Assembly (NCBI RefSeq): GCF_014352875.1
Contig: NZ_CP060695.1
Span: 1,023,501 to 1,087,500 of the forward strand
From: Polaribacter pectinis
GTDB lineage: Bacteria > Bacteroidota > Bacteroidia > Flavobacteriales > Flavobacteriaceae
Length of the DNA stretch: 64,000 nucleotides
Direction: 5' to 3'
Below are positions 18,060 through 26,554 of this stretch, one piece after another; positions within the stretch are counted from its first letter, which is position 1; the number at the start of each line of letters is the position of its first letter. The translations under genes and the position numbers were made by a program. A model generated the notes under the pieces. The model ran no database searches. It was not told the DNA's origin and saw only the letters and a program-made list of their open reading frames with translations.

Positions 18060-18078
18060 GAACTTAAATACAAACAAG

Positions 18079-19380
18079 ATGAAAAATAAATTTATATATA
18101 GTTTGCTATGTTTCTTATTCGTTTTAGGAAACATCACAGCGCAACAAACTCCAGCACCAAAACAAACCACTGCTTTTTCTATTGAAGGAGCAACTGCACA
18201 TTTAGGAAACGGAAACGTTATAGAAAACTCCTTAATTATGTTTGCAGATGGAAAAATAACCTTTGTTGGAAGTAATATGATGAGAATTGCTAGACAAGGA
18301 ACTATTATCAACGCAACAGGAAAACATATTTATCCTGGCTTTATAGCTGCTAATGCTTCTTTAGGTTTGGTAGAAATAGATGCTGTAAGAGCAACTGATG
18401 ATGAAGATGAAGTAGGTTCTATGTTACCACATATTAGAAGTTTGATAGCCTATAACGCAGAAAGTAAAGTAGTTGAATCTATGAGACCAAATGGAGTTTT
18501 AATGGGGCAAATTACACCAAGAGGTGGTACAATTTCTGGAACATCTTCTGTAATGCAATTTGATGCTTGGAACTGGGAAGATGCCGCTATTAAAATGGAT
18601 GATGCAATACATATGAATTGGCCAACAAGTTTAACTCGTGGTAGATGGTGGTTAGGCGAAGATCCTGCATTAAAAGAAGATAAAAAATATGCAGAAAACA
18701 TTACTAAAATAACAGATTTCTTTGCGGATGCTAAAAGGTATTTAGAAAATAAATCATCAACAAAAAACCTGCCTTTTGTGGCTACAAAAGGTTTGTTTAA
18801 TGGTTCTCAAAAAATATTTATTCATGTAAGTGGAGAAAGAGAAATTACAGATGCTGTAAATTCTTGTAAAAAACTTGGTATAAATAATATTGTAATTGTT
18901 CATGGTCAAGGAGCAGAAAATGTTGCAGATTTATTATTGAAAAATAATATTCCCGTTGTTATTGAAAGATCTCATAGAATTCCTAATGGAGAAGATGATG
19001 ATTATGATTTATCTTACAGAAATGCAAAAATATTATTAGACAAAGGTATTACTGTTGGTTTAGGAATGGAAGGTCAAATGGAAAGAATGAATACGAGAAA
19101 TTTACCTTTTTATGCAGGAACATATGCTGCTTTCGGAATTGAGAAAGAAGAAGCTTTAAAAATGATTACTTCTAACAATGCAAAAATATTAGGTATAGAT
19201 AATTTGGTTGGAACATTAGAAGTAGGTAAAGATGCTACCCTATTTGTTTCTGAAGGTGATGCTTTAGATATGAGAGGTAACATTCTTACAGAAGCATTTA
19301 TAAAAGGAAGAAAAATTAGTTTAGAAACACACCAAACAAAACTTTGGCAACGTTATTCTAACAAGTATAAATCTAAATAG
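18079..19380 (+). CDS. Secreted amidohydrolase-fold protein, probable pseudoenzyme
   Basis: 433 residues from the ATG at 18079, chosen because it starts a signal peptide (MKNKFIYSLLCFLFVLGNITAQ); a start at 18046 would overlap the upstream gene. It has the composite-domain strands of amidohydrolases (IYPGFIAANASLG, GIDNLVGTLEVGKDATLFV) but the HxH motif is replaced by NAS, and I find no convincing replacement for the other metal ligands. It resembles the degenerate first half of the upstream 983-residue protein. The two genes form an operon closed by the terminator at 19401, so this may be a non-catalytic partner subunit. Confidence 0.8.
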   Translation: MKNKFIYSLLCFLFVLGNITAQQTPAPKQTTAFSIEGATAHLGNGNVIENSLIMFADGKITFVGSNMMRIARQGTIINATGKHIYPGFIAANASLGLVEIDAVRATDDEDEVGSMLPHIRSLIAYNAESKVVESMRPNGVLMGQITPRGGTISGTSSVMQFDAWNWEDAAIKMDDAIHMNWPTSLTRGRWWLGEDPALKEDKKYAENITKITDFFADAKRYLENKSSTKNLPFVATKGLFNGSQKIFIHVSGEREITDAVNSCKKLGINNIVIVHGQGAENVADLLLKNNIPVVIERSHRIPNGEDDDYDLSYRNAKILLDKGITVGLGMEGQMERMNTRNLPFYAGTYAAFGIEKEEALKMITSNNAKILGIDNLVGTLEVGKDATLFVSEGDALDMRGNILTEAFIKGRKISLETHQTKLWQRYSNKYKSK

Positions 19381-19400
19381 ATTTATTTTACATCAATGAT

Positions 19401-19427
19401 AAAAGGCTCGCAATTAGCGAGCCTTTT
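19401..19427 (+). terminator. Intrinsic terminator of the amidohydrolase operon
   Basis: 11-bp perfect stem AAAAGGCTCGC / GCGAGCCTTTT with a 5-nt AATTA loop and a T-run, 20 nt after the stop codon. Confidence 0.92.
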
Positions 19428-19565
19428 TCAATCAAAAACAGTTAACAATAATAATATTAAAACCTTAAATCCCCCTTTTCATAGAATTTTTTAATAACAT
19501 AAAAACTTAATAACGGTCAATATTATTGTTAAACAAATATTCAATAAATAACATTATTTTACAAT

Positions 19566-19585
19566 ACCTATAAATAGGTATATTT
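19566..19585. repeat. Flanking repeat, left copy (ACCTATA..TAGGTATATTT)
   Basis: ACCTATA (19566-19572), 2-nt spacer, TAGGTATATTT (19575-19585), forming a 7-bp hairpin ATACCTA/TAGGTAT at the 3' edge of the 123-residue secreted protein gene. The same two words recur at 20011-20036 on the gene's other side. Confidence 0.6.
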
Positions 19586-19955
19586 AATTTCTATCAAATG
19601 GTTTACTAGACCATTGCCAACTAGAAAAAGACCAGCCTTTAATTTTAGCATAATTATCTAAATTTAAACCACCTCCATTAGAAGCTCTACCAGAATTAAC
19701 AAAACCAATATGAACAGTTTTCCTTCTTGTTCTTCCATCTGTCCAACTACTCTTTACATTGTTAACTTTTACATACACTGGTTTATCCCTTTTATTTACT
19801 GCTCTAAAGGTTACACCATATTGTGTTTTTTTATAATAAAGAGAAACGTTACCATCAGTATCATGATAAGTGTATCCTTCAACACTTTGACCAGATATCT
19901 CTGTACTTAATAGTGATATTGTTAAAAACAATAGTAAAAATTTTAATTTTTTCAT
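19584..19955 (-). CDS. Small secreted protein of unknown function
   Basis: 123 residues with a clear signal peptide (MKKLKFLLLFLTISLLSTEISGQ). The mature ~100 residues are rich in Tyr, Trp, Lys and Gly and look like a small beta-sandwich (GVTFRAVNKRDKPVYVKVNN, WSFSSWQWSSKPF). I do not recognise the family. It is transcribed alone, opposite to both neighbours, and lies between two copies of an ACCTATA/TAGGTATATTT repeat (19566-19585 and 20011-20036), so it could be a small acquired cassette. The frame is supported by the signal peptide; function cannot be given. Confidence 0.7.
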   Translation of the reverse strand: MKKLKFLLLFLTISLLSTEISGQSVEGYTYHDTDGNVSLYYKKTQYGVTFRAVNKRDKPVYVKVNNVKSSWTDGRTRRKTVHIGFVNSGRASNGGGLNLDNYAKIKGWSFSSWQWSSKPFDRN

Positions 19956-20010
19956 GATAATATATTTTTTAGATTAAAGTTCTGTAAATATTTTTAAAAA
20001 TGACACACAA

Positions 20011-20036
20011 ACCTATACACACAATTAGGTATATTT
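20011..20036. repeat. Flanking repeat, right copy (ACCTATA..TAGGTATATTT)
   Basis: ACCTATA (20011-20017), 8-nt spacer, TAGGTATATTT (20026-20036). Same words, order and orientation as the left copy, with an 11-bp direct repeat 451 bp apart. The right end overlaps a promoter-like octamer of the next gene. Confidence 0.6.
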
Positions 20037-20037
20037 G
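20030..20037 (+). promoter_or_regulatory. Possible -7 box TATATTTG before the rRNA methyltransferase gene
   Basis: TAnnTTTG match ending 6 nt before the ATG at 20044, implying a nearly leaderless transcript, as for dnaB. Confidence 0.35.
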
Positions 20038-20043
20038 TGTTTT

Positions 20044-20835
20044 ATGAAAGAAATTACTAGCATACAAAATCAATATGTAAAGAACTTGCTAAAACTGCAA
20101 GAAAAAGCGAGAGAACGTAAAAAACAAGGTTTATTTATTATTGAAGGAAAACGTGAAATTTCTTTAGCAATAAGTGCAAATTATCAATTTGATACTGTTC
20201 TATTTTATCCAGAATTGATTTCAGAAAAAGAGATTCTTCACTTATTTAATGAAAACATAAACCGAATAGAAATCTCTAAAGAAGTATATCAAAAATTAGC
20301 ATATAGAGCTTCTACGGAAGGAATTATTGCTGTAACAAAAACCAAAGATTTTTCATTAAATAAATTTCAATTTAAAAATAAGAATCCTTTAATTTTAGTT
20401 GCTGAAGGAGTAGAAAAACCGGGAAACATTGGCGCACTTTTAAGAACTGCAGATGCTGCAAATGTAGATGCCGTTTTTATAGCCAATCCTAAAAGCGATC
20501 TTTATAATTCTAATATTATTCGTTCGAGTGTTGGTTGTGTTTTTACCAATCAGATTGCAGTTGGCACTTCCGTAGAAATGATTTCTTTTCTTCAAGAAAA
20601 AAATATTGCTATTTTTACAGCAACTTTGCAGAATTCTAATGAATATCATAAAGAGAATTATACAGATTCTTCAGCAATTATTGTTGGCACAGAAGCTACA
20701 GGATTAACAGATATTTGGCGAGAAGCTGCAACACAGAATATAAACATACCAATGCAAGGTCAAATAGACTCGATGAATGTTTCTGTTTCTGCTGCAATTA
20801 TTTTATTTGAAGCAAAAAGACAAAGAGGATTTTAA
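20044..20835 (+). CDS. TrmH/SpoU-family RNA 2'-O-ribose methyltransferase
   Basis: 263 residues from the ATG at 20044; an in-frame TTG three codons earlier is less likely. An N-terminal substrate-binding domain ([21 protein letters not shown] split around RERKK) precedes a SPOUT methyltransferase domain with the three family motifs: [25 protein letters not shown] and [18 protein letters not shown], the last forming the trefoil knot that binds SAM. It probably modifies 23S rRNA or tRNA ribose; the exact target cannot be read from sequence. The ROK kinase gene follows after 10 nt. Confidence 0.9.
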   Translation: MKEITSIQNQYVKNLLKLQEKARERKKQGLFIIEGKREISLAISANYQFDTVLFYPELISEKEILHLFNENINRIEISKEVYQKLAYRASTEGIIAVTKTKDFSLNKFQFKNKNPLILVAEGVEKPGNIGALLRTADAANVDAVFIANPKSDLYNSNIIRSSVGCVFTNQIAVGTSVEMISFLQEKNIAIFTATLQNSNEYHKENYTDSSAIIVGTEATGLTDIWREAATQNINIPMQGQIDSMNVSVSAAIILFEAKRQRGF

Positions 20836-20845
20836 AATCACAAAC

Positions 20846-21592
20846 ATGAAAGTATTAGGAATAGATATTGGTGGAACAGGAATTAAAGCTGCAATTGTAG
20901 ATACAAAAACAGGAGAGTTAATTACTGAAAGACACAGAATTGCAACTCCAAAACCTGCAACTCCAAAAGCTGTTGCTAAAGTTGTAAAAGAAATGGTAAA
21001 TTATTTCCATTGGAAAGGTGCTGTTGGTTGTTGTTTTCCTACAATTATTGTTGATGGGCAATGCAAACATCATGGTAATTTAAGTCCAGATTGGTTAGAT
21101 GTTAAAGTTGATAAGCTTTTTAAAAAAGAATGTGGAAATCATTTTTTTGTTAGTAATGATGCAGATTTAGCAGGAGTTGCAGAAATTAGTTTAGGTGCTG
21201 GAAAAGATGTAAAAGGTAAAGTTTTTGTAATTACTATTGGTACAGGAATTGGTTCGGGACTTTTTTATAATGGTAAATTAATTCCGAATGTAGAATTAGG
21301 AAGAATTTATCATACAGATGGCAAAATCATAGAAAAATTTGTTGCAGATTCTACAAGAAAAAAGGAAGATTTATCATTAGAAGAATGGGCTAAAAGATTA
21401 GATATTTTCTTAACTCATGTAAAAACATTACACACTCCAAAAATGTACATTTTAGGTGGTGGAATTAGTAAAAAGTATGATAAATTCAAACAATATTTAA
21501 CAGTTGATATTCCTGTTGAAGTAGCAAAATTTAAAAATAATGCAGGTATAATTGGAGCTGCTATGTTTGCTCACAAAAAGACTAAAAAATAA
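20846..21592 (+). CDS. ROK-family kinase, polyphosphate glucokinase-like
   Basis: 248 residues from the ATG at 20846; an earlier in-frame ATG at 20777 lies inside the upstream gene and would add a non-ROK tail. Motifs: phosphate-binding [13 protein letters not shown] (6-18), catalytic-Asp region [25 protein letters not shown], and NVELGRI in place of the glucose-binding NxELGH. The short length and GTGIGS plus NVELG pattern resemble polyphosphate--glucose phosphotransferases more than transcription-regulating ROK proteins, and no HTH or zinc motif is present. It would make glucose-6-phosphate in the cytoplasm. Cotranscribed with the methyltransferase; strong terminator at 21736. Confidence 0.85.
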   Translation: MKVLGIDIGGTGIKAAIVDTKTGELITERHRIATPKPATPKAVAKVVKEMVNYFHWKGAVGCCFPTIIVDGQCKHHGNLSPDWLDVKVDKLFKKECGNHFFVSNDADLAGVAEISLGAGKDVKGKVFVITIGTGIGSGLFYNGKLIPNVELGRIYHTDGKIIEKFVADSTRKKEDLSLEEWAKRLDIFLTHVKTLHTPKMYILGGGISKKYDKFKQYLTVDIPVEVAKFKNNAGIIGAAMFAHKKTKK

Positions 21593-21735
21593 TATTTTTT
21601 CTTCAATTATTTGTTTTAATCACTCATTCGTTAAAATTCTATTAAATTTCATTTTCTGTGAAACTTTTTTAAAGTATTACAGTCTATATAGTGTAGTTTC
21701 TAAATTATTAGAGACTCAACTGGTTGGTTAGTTGG

Positions 21736-21776
21736 TGCCCAATATTTGCTTTACGCTTTATTGGGCATTTTTTTTT
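21736..21776 (+). terminator. Intrinsic terminator after the ROK kinase gene
   Basis: 9-bp stem TGCCCAATA / TATTGGGCA, 14-nt loop, followed by nine T residues (21768-21776). It lies 144 nt after the stop codon, so the transcript has a long 3' part (21593-21735) in which I see no gene. Confidence 0.88.
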
Positions 21777-21787
21777 AAAAAAACAGA

Positions 21788-21819
21788 GAAGGGTAATCAT
21801 ATAAAAATGATTACCCTTC
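21788..21819 (-). terminator. Intrinsic terminator of the RskA-like lipoprotein gene
   Basis: 13-bp perfect stem GAAGGGTAATCAT / ATGATTACCCTTC, 6-nt loop, with a T-run in minus-strand reading (A-run on plus). Back-to-back with the plus-strand terminator at 21736. Confidence 0.92.
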
Positions 21820-21869
21820 GATTTCAATCAACCATTAACAATTTAAATAGTAGATTTAATCTTTTTCTG

Positions 21870-22745
21870 TTATCTAGTTACTGTTCCTGTTAAAACTGCT
21901 TTTGGACCTGTTCCCATAGTTAAAACAGTATGATTCATAGCGTCACTAGGAACAACATGTGCCAAAGGTTTTAATGTAAATGGTGCAGGATTATTATCTG
22001 GACTTGGTTCTACAGAAATTACAACTGTTGCTCCTTTTAAATCTGTTGGAAAATTAACTCCGGCTGCAGATCCCATAACATAATCTTCTCCAGGATATCC
22101 TGGTCCATTTCCTGTTGTTCCTTTATATGGTGAAGTTGCAGCATTATCATCAGCTGAAGATACAGATGTAAATGTACCTGTACTTACTGGTGTTCCGTTT
22201 AAAACTACCCATCCTTCATATTTCCAACCGTCAGACAAAGTTGGTAAATCTAAACCTGCAACAGCTGGCGGATTGGAATTATCTAAAAACCAAACCCCAC
22301 TTGCTTCATTTGTATCATCTGAATCTGTTGGTGTAGCTAAAATGTATTTTCCTGATGAATTTGAAAAATCACCAACAATTCCTGTTGAAGAAACACTTGC
22401 TGAATTACCAGAGAAATCTCCAGCTAAAATTTTTGTTGCTGCTGGTGCTGGATCAGAATCTACAGCTGGTTCTATAGATAATACAAATTTTGTAGCACTT
22501 TCTAAATCATTAATGTCTACTGTGTAAGTTTGCGGAAAAGAAACGCTTGTAAATGTTCCTGTACTTACTGGCGCTCCATTTACAATTAACCAACCTTCAT
22601 ACACAAAATCTGCACCTAATTCATCTAATCCTGTTAAATCTACAGTTAAATTTGCTGTTGTAGGTAAATCATCATTGTTGTTGTTACATGCTGCAAAAAA
22701 CGCAGTCAATGCAAAGACTAATACTAAATTTAAAACTTTTTTCAT
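21870..22745 (-). CDS. Lipoprotein with two RskA-like (anti-sigma-K C-terminal) repeats
   Basis: 291 residues. A lipobox at LTAFFAAC (Cys20) makes it a lipoprotein. Two homologous modules follow: YEGWLIVNGAPVSTGTF (49-65) with SIEPAVDSDPAP (90-101), and YEGWVVLNGTPVSTGTF (177-193) with SVEPSPDNNPAP (244-255). The YEGW..NG.PVSTG and VEP..D..PAP pattern is that of the extracytoplasmic RskA anti-sigma domain. No zinc-finger anti-sigma domain or membrane helix precedes it, and no sigma factor is adjacent, so it should not hold a sigma factor; a surface ligand-binding role is more likely. 77 nt downstream of a Crp/Fnr gene. Confidence 0.8.
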   Translation of the reverse strand: MKKVLNLVLVFALTAFFAACNNNNDDLPTTANLTVDLTGLDELGADFVYEGWLIVNGAPVSTGTFTSVSFPQTYTVDINDLESATKFVLSIEPAVDSDPAPAATKILAGDFSGNSASVSSTGIVGDFSNSSGKYILATPTDSDDTNEASGVWFLDNSNPPAVAGLDLPTLSDGWKYEGWVVLNGTPVSTGTFTSVSSADDNAATSPYKGTTGNGPGYPGEDYVMGSAAGVNFPTDLKGATVVISVEPSPDNNPAPFTLKPLAHVVPSDAMNHTVLTMGTGPKAVLTGTVTR

Positions 22746-22822
22746 CTTATTAAATATTTATTGTTAATGTTGATGACAAAGTTATCGGCTTAATATGTCT
22801 TTAAATGTTAGCTAGCGAACAC

Positions 22823-23494
22823 TTATGCTATTTTTTGAAGTAATCTTATTTCTTTTCTGTTAAAATTGATGATATTTTCATCTTTTAACTCATTCATTAA
22901 TACATTTAAATTAGATCTAGAAGTACCTATTAACGAAGCAATATCTTTTTGTGTATAAGGGTGTTCGATTATCTTATCTCCAGTTTTCTCACAATCATGT
23001 CCATATTCTTCACACAATTCTTTCATAAATTCTAAAAAGCGAGTTTTGGTATCTTTAAATAAAATGAGTTGTAATCTTCTTTCTAGTTTTTTAAAACGTA
23101 AGCCTAAAAACTTATATATTTTTAAACTGAAGGTTTTATTATCTCGCATTAAATCATGAAGTGTCTCCACTCCTATTGGACATATTGAAGTTGAGTTATC
23201 TACAGATTGCGCAAATTCATTTCTTTTTTCTTCTCCTAGTATTGCTTTTTCACCAAATAATTGCCCTTTGGTTAAAATTGCATTTACAACTTCTTCTCCT
23301 TCTTCTGTGTAATAACCAATTTTTACTTTTCCATTTTGAATAAGAAAGACCTTGTTTGCAGTATCTTCTGTAAAATAGATATAATCACTTTTTTTATAGT
23401 TATCGAAAGTATGACACTTTTTATATTCTTTAAATTTATGTGGACATAATAAATTAAATAAATTTACATTGTCAAAAAACCAAAGATTTTTCAT
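22823..23494 (-). CDS. Crp/Fnr-family transcription regulator
   Basis: 223 residues. An N-terminal cyclic-nucleotide-type beta-barrel (about 30-125, with KVFLIQNGKVKIGYYTEEGE split at NGK, and GQLFGEKAILGE) is linked by a long dimerization helix to a winged HTH (about 165-218: YTQKDIASLIGTSRSNLNVL). The usual cAMP-contacting Arg-Ser pair is not evident and there is no N-terminal Cys cluster of the Fnr [4Fe-4S] type, so the signal is unknown. The gene lies just upstream of the RskA-like lipoprotein on the same strand, a likely target. Confidence 0.88.
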   Translation of the reverse strand: MKNLWFFDNVNLFNLLCPHKFKEYKKCHTFDNYKKSDYIYFTEDTANKVFLIQNGKVKIGYYTEEGEEVVNAILTKGQLFGEKAILGEEKRNEFAQSVDNSTSICPIGVETLHDLMRDNKTFSLKIYKFLGLRFKKLERRLQLILFKDTKTRFLEFMKELCEEYGHDCEKTGDKIIEHPYTQKDIASLIGTSRSNLNVLMNELKDENIINFNRKEIRLLQKIA

Positions 23495-23550
23495 AGTTAA
23501 TTATTTTAGTGGATATTAAAAAAGTCTAAAAAATATAGTTTTCCTTACAA

Positions 23551-23582
23551 AAAAAACTCCTGAATTTCTTCAGGAGTTTTTA
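23551..23582 (-). terminator. Intrinsic terminator of the aconitase gene
   Basis: Stem AAAAAACTCCTGA / TCAGGAGTTTTTT with a 6-nt loop, 27 nt past the aconitase stop (23609); A-run on plus serves as the minus-strand T-run. Confidence 0.9.
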
Positions 23583-23608
23583 TATGAATGATAAGAACTT
23601 TTAACTTC

Positions 23609-25876
23609 TTATGCGTTTTCTTTTTTAATTAAATTTAAAGCAGAACCTTCATTATACCAATCTATTTGTCCTTGATTGTAAGTGTGGTTAGCAATAATAG
23701 TGTCTTTACTACCATCTGCATGAACAACTTCAATAGTTAAAGGTTTATTTGGAGAAAATTCATTCATATCAACAAAGTTGAATGTATCATCTTCTTGAAT
23801 TAAATCATAATCTGCTTCATTAGCAAATGTTAAACCTAACATACCTTGTTTCTTTAAGTTTGTTTCATGAATTCTAGCAAAAGATTTTACTAAAACAGCA
23901 ACAACTCCTAAATGACGAGGCTCCATTGCAGCATGTTCTCTAGAAGAACCTTCACCATAATTATGATCACCAACTACAATAGATTTAACTCCTGCAGCTT
24001 TGTAAGCTCTTGCAGTGTCTGGAACACCACCAAACTCACCAGTTAATTGATTTTTTACAAAATTAGTTTTCTTACCGAAAGCATTTACAGCACCAATTAA
24101 ACAGTTGTTAGAAATATTATCTAAATGCCCTCTAAAACGTAACCATGGTCCAGCCATAGAAATGTGGTCTGTTGTACATTTTCCAAAAGCTTTTATTAAT
24201 AATTTTGCACCTGAAATATCATTTCCAATCGGTGTAAAAGGCTCTAATAATTGTAATCTTTCTGAATCTTCTTTTACAGCAATTTTAACGTGACTTCCAT
24301 CTTCTTCTGGCGCTAAATATCCATCATCTTTTACTTCAAAACCTTTTGGAGGTAATTCCCATCCTGTAGGTTCATCTAACATTACTTCTTCTCCGTTATT
24401 ATTGATTAATTTATCCGTCATTGGATTAAAATCTAAACGACCTGCAATAGCAACTGCAGCAACCATTTCTGGTGAAGCTACAAATGCATGTGTATTTGGA
24501 TTTCCATCTGCACGTTTTGCGAAGTTTCTGTTAAAAGAGTGAATTATAGAGTTTTTAGGTGCATTTTTAGGATCTGAATATCTTGCCCATTGACCAATAC
24601 ATGGTCCACAAGCATTTGTAAAAATCTTCGCATCTAATTTTTCGAAAATTCCAATAATACCATCTCTATCAGCAGTATATCTTACTTTTTCTGAACCTGG
24701 ATTAATACCTAATTCAGATTTCATTGTTAATCCTTTATCAATTGCTTGTTGCGCAATAGAAGAAGCTCTCGATAAATCTTCGTAAGAAGAGTTAGTACAA
24801 GAACCAATTAATCCCCATTCTACAGCTAAAGGCCAATCATTTTCATTAGCTTTTTTAGTCATATCAGAACCTGCTTTCGTAGATAAATCTGGCGTAAAAG
24901 GTCCGTTTAATAATGGGCTTAATTCAGATAAGTTAATTTCTATAACTTGATCGAAATAAGCATCTGGATTTGCATACACTTCATCATCTCCAGTTAAATA
25001 ATCTTTAACTTTATTTGCTGCATCTGCAACATCACTTCTATCTGTAGCACGTAAATAACGTTCCATAGATTCATCGTAACCAAATGTTGAAGTTGTTGCT
25101 CCAATTTCAGCTCCCATATTACAAATTGTACCTTTTCCAGTACAAGACATTGCTTTTGCTCCTTCACCAAAATATTCTACAATTGCTCCTGTTCCTCCTT
25201 TTGCAGAAACAATACCAGCAACTTTTAAAATAACATCTTTTGGTGCAGTCCAACCTGAAAGTTTTCCAGTTAACTTAACTCCAATTAGTTTTGGAAATTT
25301 TAATTCCCAAGCCATTCCTGCCATAACGTCTACAGCATCTGCTCCACCAACTCCAATTGCTACCATTCCCAATCCTCCTGCATTTACAGTATGAGAATCT
25401 GTACCAATCATCATTCCTCCAGGAAATGCATAATTTTCTAGAACCACTTGGTGAATAATACCTGCTCCTGGTTTCCAAAAACCTAATCCGTATTTATTAG
25501 AAACTGATTCTAAAAAATTAAATACTTCGTTACTAGTATTTAATGCAGACTGTAAATCTGCTCCAGCTCCATTTTTAGCTTGAATTAAGTGATCACAGTG
25601 TGTGGTTGTAGGAACTGCTACTTTACTTTTACCTGCTTGCATAAATTGCAATAAAGCCATTTGTGCAGTTGCATCTTGTAAAGCAATTCTATCTGGTGCA
25701 AAATCTACATAATCTTTTCCTCTAGTAAACGCTTTACTAGGATTTCCATCCCAAAGGTGAGAATATAATATTTTCTCTGCTAACGTTAAAGGTTTTCCTG
25801 TAATTTCACGTGCGGCATCTACTCGTTCTACAACGTTTGCGTACACTTTTTTGATCATCTCAATATCAAAAGCCAT
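23609..25876 (-). CDS. acn: Aconitate hydratase
   Basis: 755 residues, the length of mitochondrial-type aconitases rather than the ~890-residue AcnA. It interconverts citrate and isocitrate in the TCA cycle. The [4Fe-4S] ligands are Cys360 (GSCTNSS) and Cys423/Cys426 (NACGPCIG). Other motifs: [14 protein letters not shown] (157-170), [18 protein letters not shown] and the C-terminal swivel domain [17 protein letters not shown]. Single gene with its own terminator (23551) and a TAAATTTG box upstream at 25911. Confidence 0.96.
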   Translation of the reverse strand: MAFDIEMIKKVYANVVERVDAAREITGKPLTLAEKILYSHLWDGNPSKAFTRGKDYVDFAPDRIALQDATAQMALLQFMQAGKSKVAVPTTTHCDHLIQAKNGAGADLQSALNTSNEVFNFLESVSNKYGLGFWKPGAGIIHQVVLENYAFPGGMMIGTDSHTVNAGGLGMVAIGVGGADAVDVMAGMAWELKFPKLIGVKLTGKLSGWTAPKDVILKVAGIVSAKGGTGAIVEYFGEGAKAMSCTGKGTICNMGAEIGATTSTFGYDESMERYLRATDRSDVADAANKVKDYLTGDDEVYANPDAYFDQVIEINLSELSPLLNGPFTPDLSTKAGSDMTKKANENDWPLAVEWGLIGSCTNSSYEDLSRASSIAQQAIDKGLTMKSELGINPGSEKVRYTADRDGIIGIFEKLDAKIFTNACGPCIGQWARYSDPKNAPKNSIIHSFNRNFAKRADGNPNTHAFVASPEMVAAVAIAGRLDFNPMTDKLINNNGEEVMLDEPTGWELPPKGFEVKDDGYLAPEEDGSHVKIAVKEDSERLQLLEPFTPIGNDISGAKLLIKAFGKCTTDHISMAGPWLRFRGHLDNISNNCLIGAVNAFGKKTNFVKNQLTGEFGGVPDTARAYKAAGVKSIVVGDHNYGEGSSREHAAMEPRHLGVVAVLVKSFARIHETNLKKQGMLGLTFANEADYDLIQEDDTFNFVDMNEFSPNKPLTIEVVHADGSKDTIIANHTYNQGQIDWYNEGSALNLIKKENA

Positions 25877-25910
25877 ATTCTAGTTAAATTTTATGAATTG
25901 TTAAGTAACA

Positions 25911-25918
25911 CAAATTTA
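25911..25918 (-). promoter_or_regulatory. Possible -7 box TAAATTTG of the aconitase gene
   Basis: TAnnTTTG match on the minus strand, 35 nt before the aconitase ATG, giving a leader of about 28 nt. Confidence 0.4.
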
Positions 25919-26069
25919 CATTTTTTAAATCAATATTAAAAGATAAATAATAGATTGCTCTAATTAATGAATAAATAAAAGTTATTTTTAAAAACGTTGA
26001 ATTTTAATCAACAAAAACAAATATTTAAGATAAATTAATGAAGATATCGTAAAAATAATATAGATAAAA

Positions 26070-26362
26070 GCAGACTAATAAGCCGAATCCTGTTCCTTAA
26101 AAAGGTTCTTATCATTTATCTAGTTCTAAAATTACTTTTAGAATCTATCTGCCTACCCTTTAGAATCGAGCGAGAAGCCCTCAAGCTCTAATTTACATGG
26201 CATTGCACCTCATAGAGTTTACCTGGTTTCACTACAGCCGAACTGTACTTGCTTTCTGTTGCACTGGTCCTCAACTTACGTTGGACGGATGTTATCCGCT
26301 ATGATTTCTCTTTGGTGTCCGGACTTTCCTACTTATAAAATAAGTCGATAAGATAAGTCTGC
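26070..26362 (-). ncRNA. rnpB: RNase P RNA (catalytic RNA of tRNA 5' processing)
   Basis: Read on the minus strand it starts GCAGACTTATC and ends GGCTTATTAGTCTGC; the GCAGAC / GTCTGC ends pair as stem P1. Conserved blocks in order are AGGAAAGTCCGGAC, a GAGGAC/AGTGCAACAGAAA region, CAGGTAAACTC, GGTGCAAT, GAGGGC, GGGTAGGCAGAT and GGAACAGGATTCGGCTTA. These are the universal CR motifs of bacterial type-A RNase P RNA. About 293 nt, on the short side of bacterial RNAs. It explains the long gene-free interval 25877-26554; the rest of that interval holds the promoter box and terminator listed separately, and nothing else I can see. Confidence 0.95.
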
Positions 26363-26379
26363 TATTTCTATATTATTTA

Positions 26380-26387
26380 CAAAAGTA
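26380..26387 (-). promoter_or_regulatory. Possible -7 box TACTTTTG of rnpB
   Basis: TAnnTTTG on the minus strand, 18 nt upstream of the conserved RNase P RNA 5' end. Confidence 0.45.
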
Positions 26388-26408
26388 CAATCTTTATTCA
26401 TAAAAAAA

Positions 26409-26428
26409 CCCACTCATAAATGAGTGGG
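26409..26428 (-). terminator. Intrinsic terminator downstream of dnaJ
   Basis: 8-bp stem CCCACTCA / TGAGTGGG, TAAA loop, followed in minus-strand reading by seven Ts. It lies 127 nt after the dnaJ stop and just before the rnpB promoter, separating the two units. Confidence 0.85.
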
Positions 26429-26554
26429 AAAAATTGCTATGAAAAAGAAAAAGTGTTGCTGATTTCTCAACAACTTTACAAATATATATTAAAATATGTT
26501 ATAAAAAAATGTATTTGAAAAAAAACTAATACTTTTTTTACAAATAACATAGTT

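Noticed and set aside
18046..18078. Upstream start of the second amidohydrolase-fold gene
   Set aside because: Would overlap the previous gene by 14 nt and hide the signal peptide that begins at 18079.
21593..21735. Possible small RNA or gene between the ROK kinase gene and its terminator
   Set aside because: Some weak dyads (GTTTCTA/TAGAGAC) but no consistent structure or frame.
21870..22745. True anti-sigma factor function
   Set aside because: No N-terminal sigma-binding domain, no transmembrane helix and no sigma gene beside it; a lipobox is present instead.
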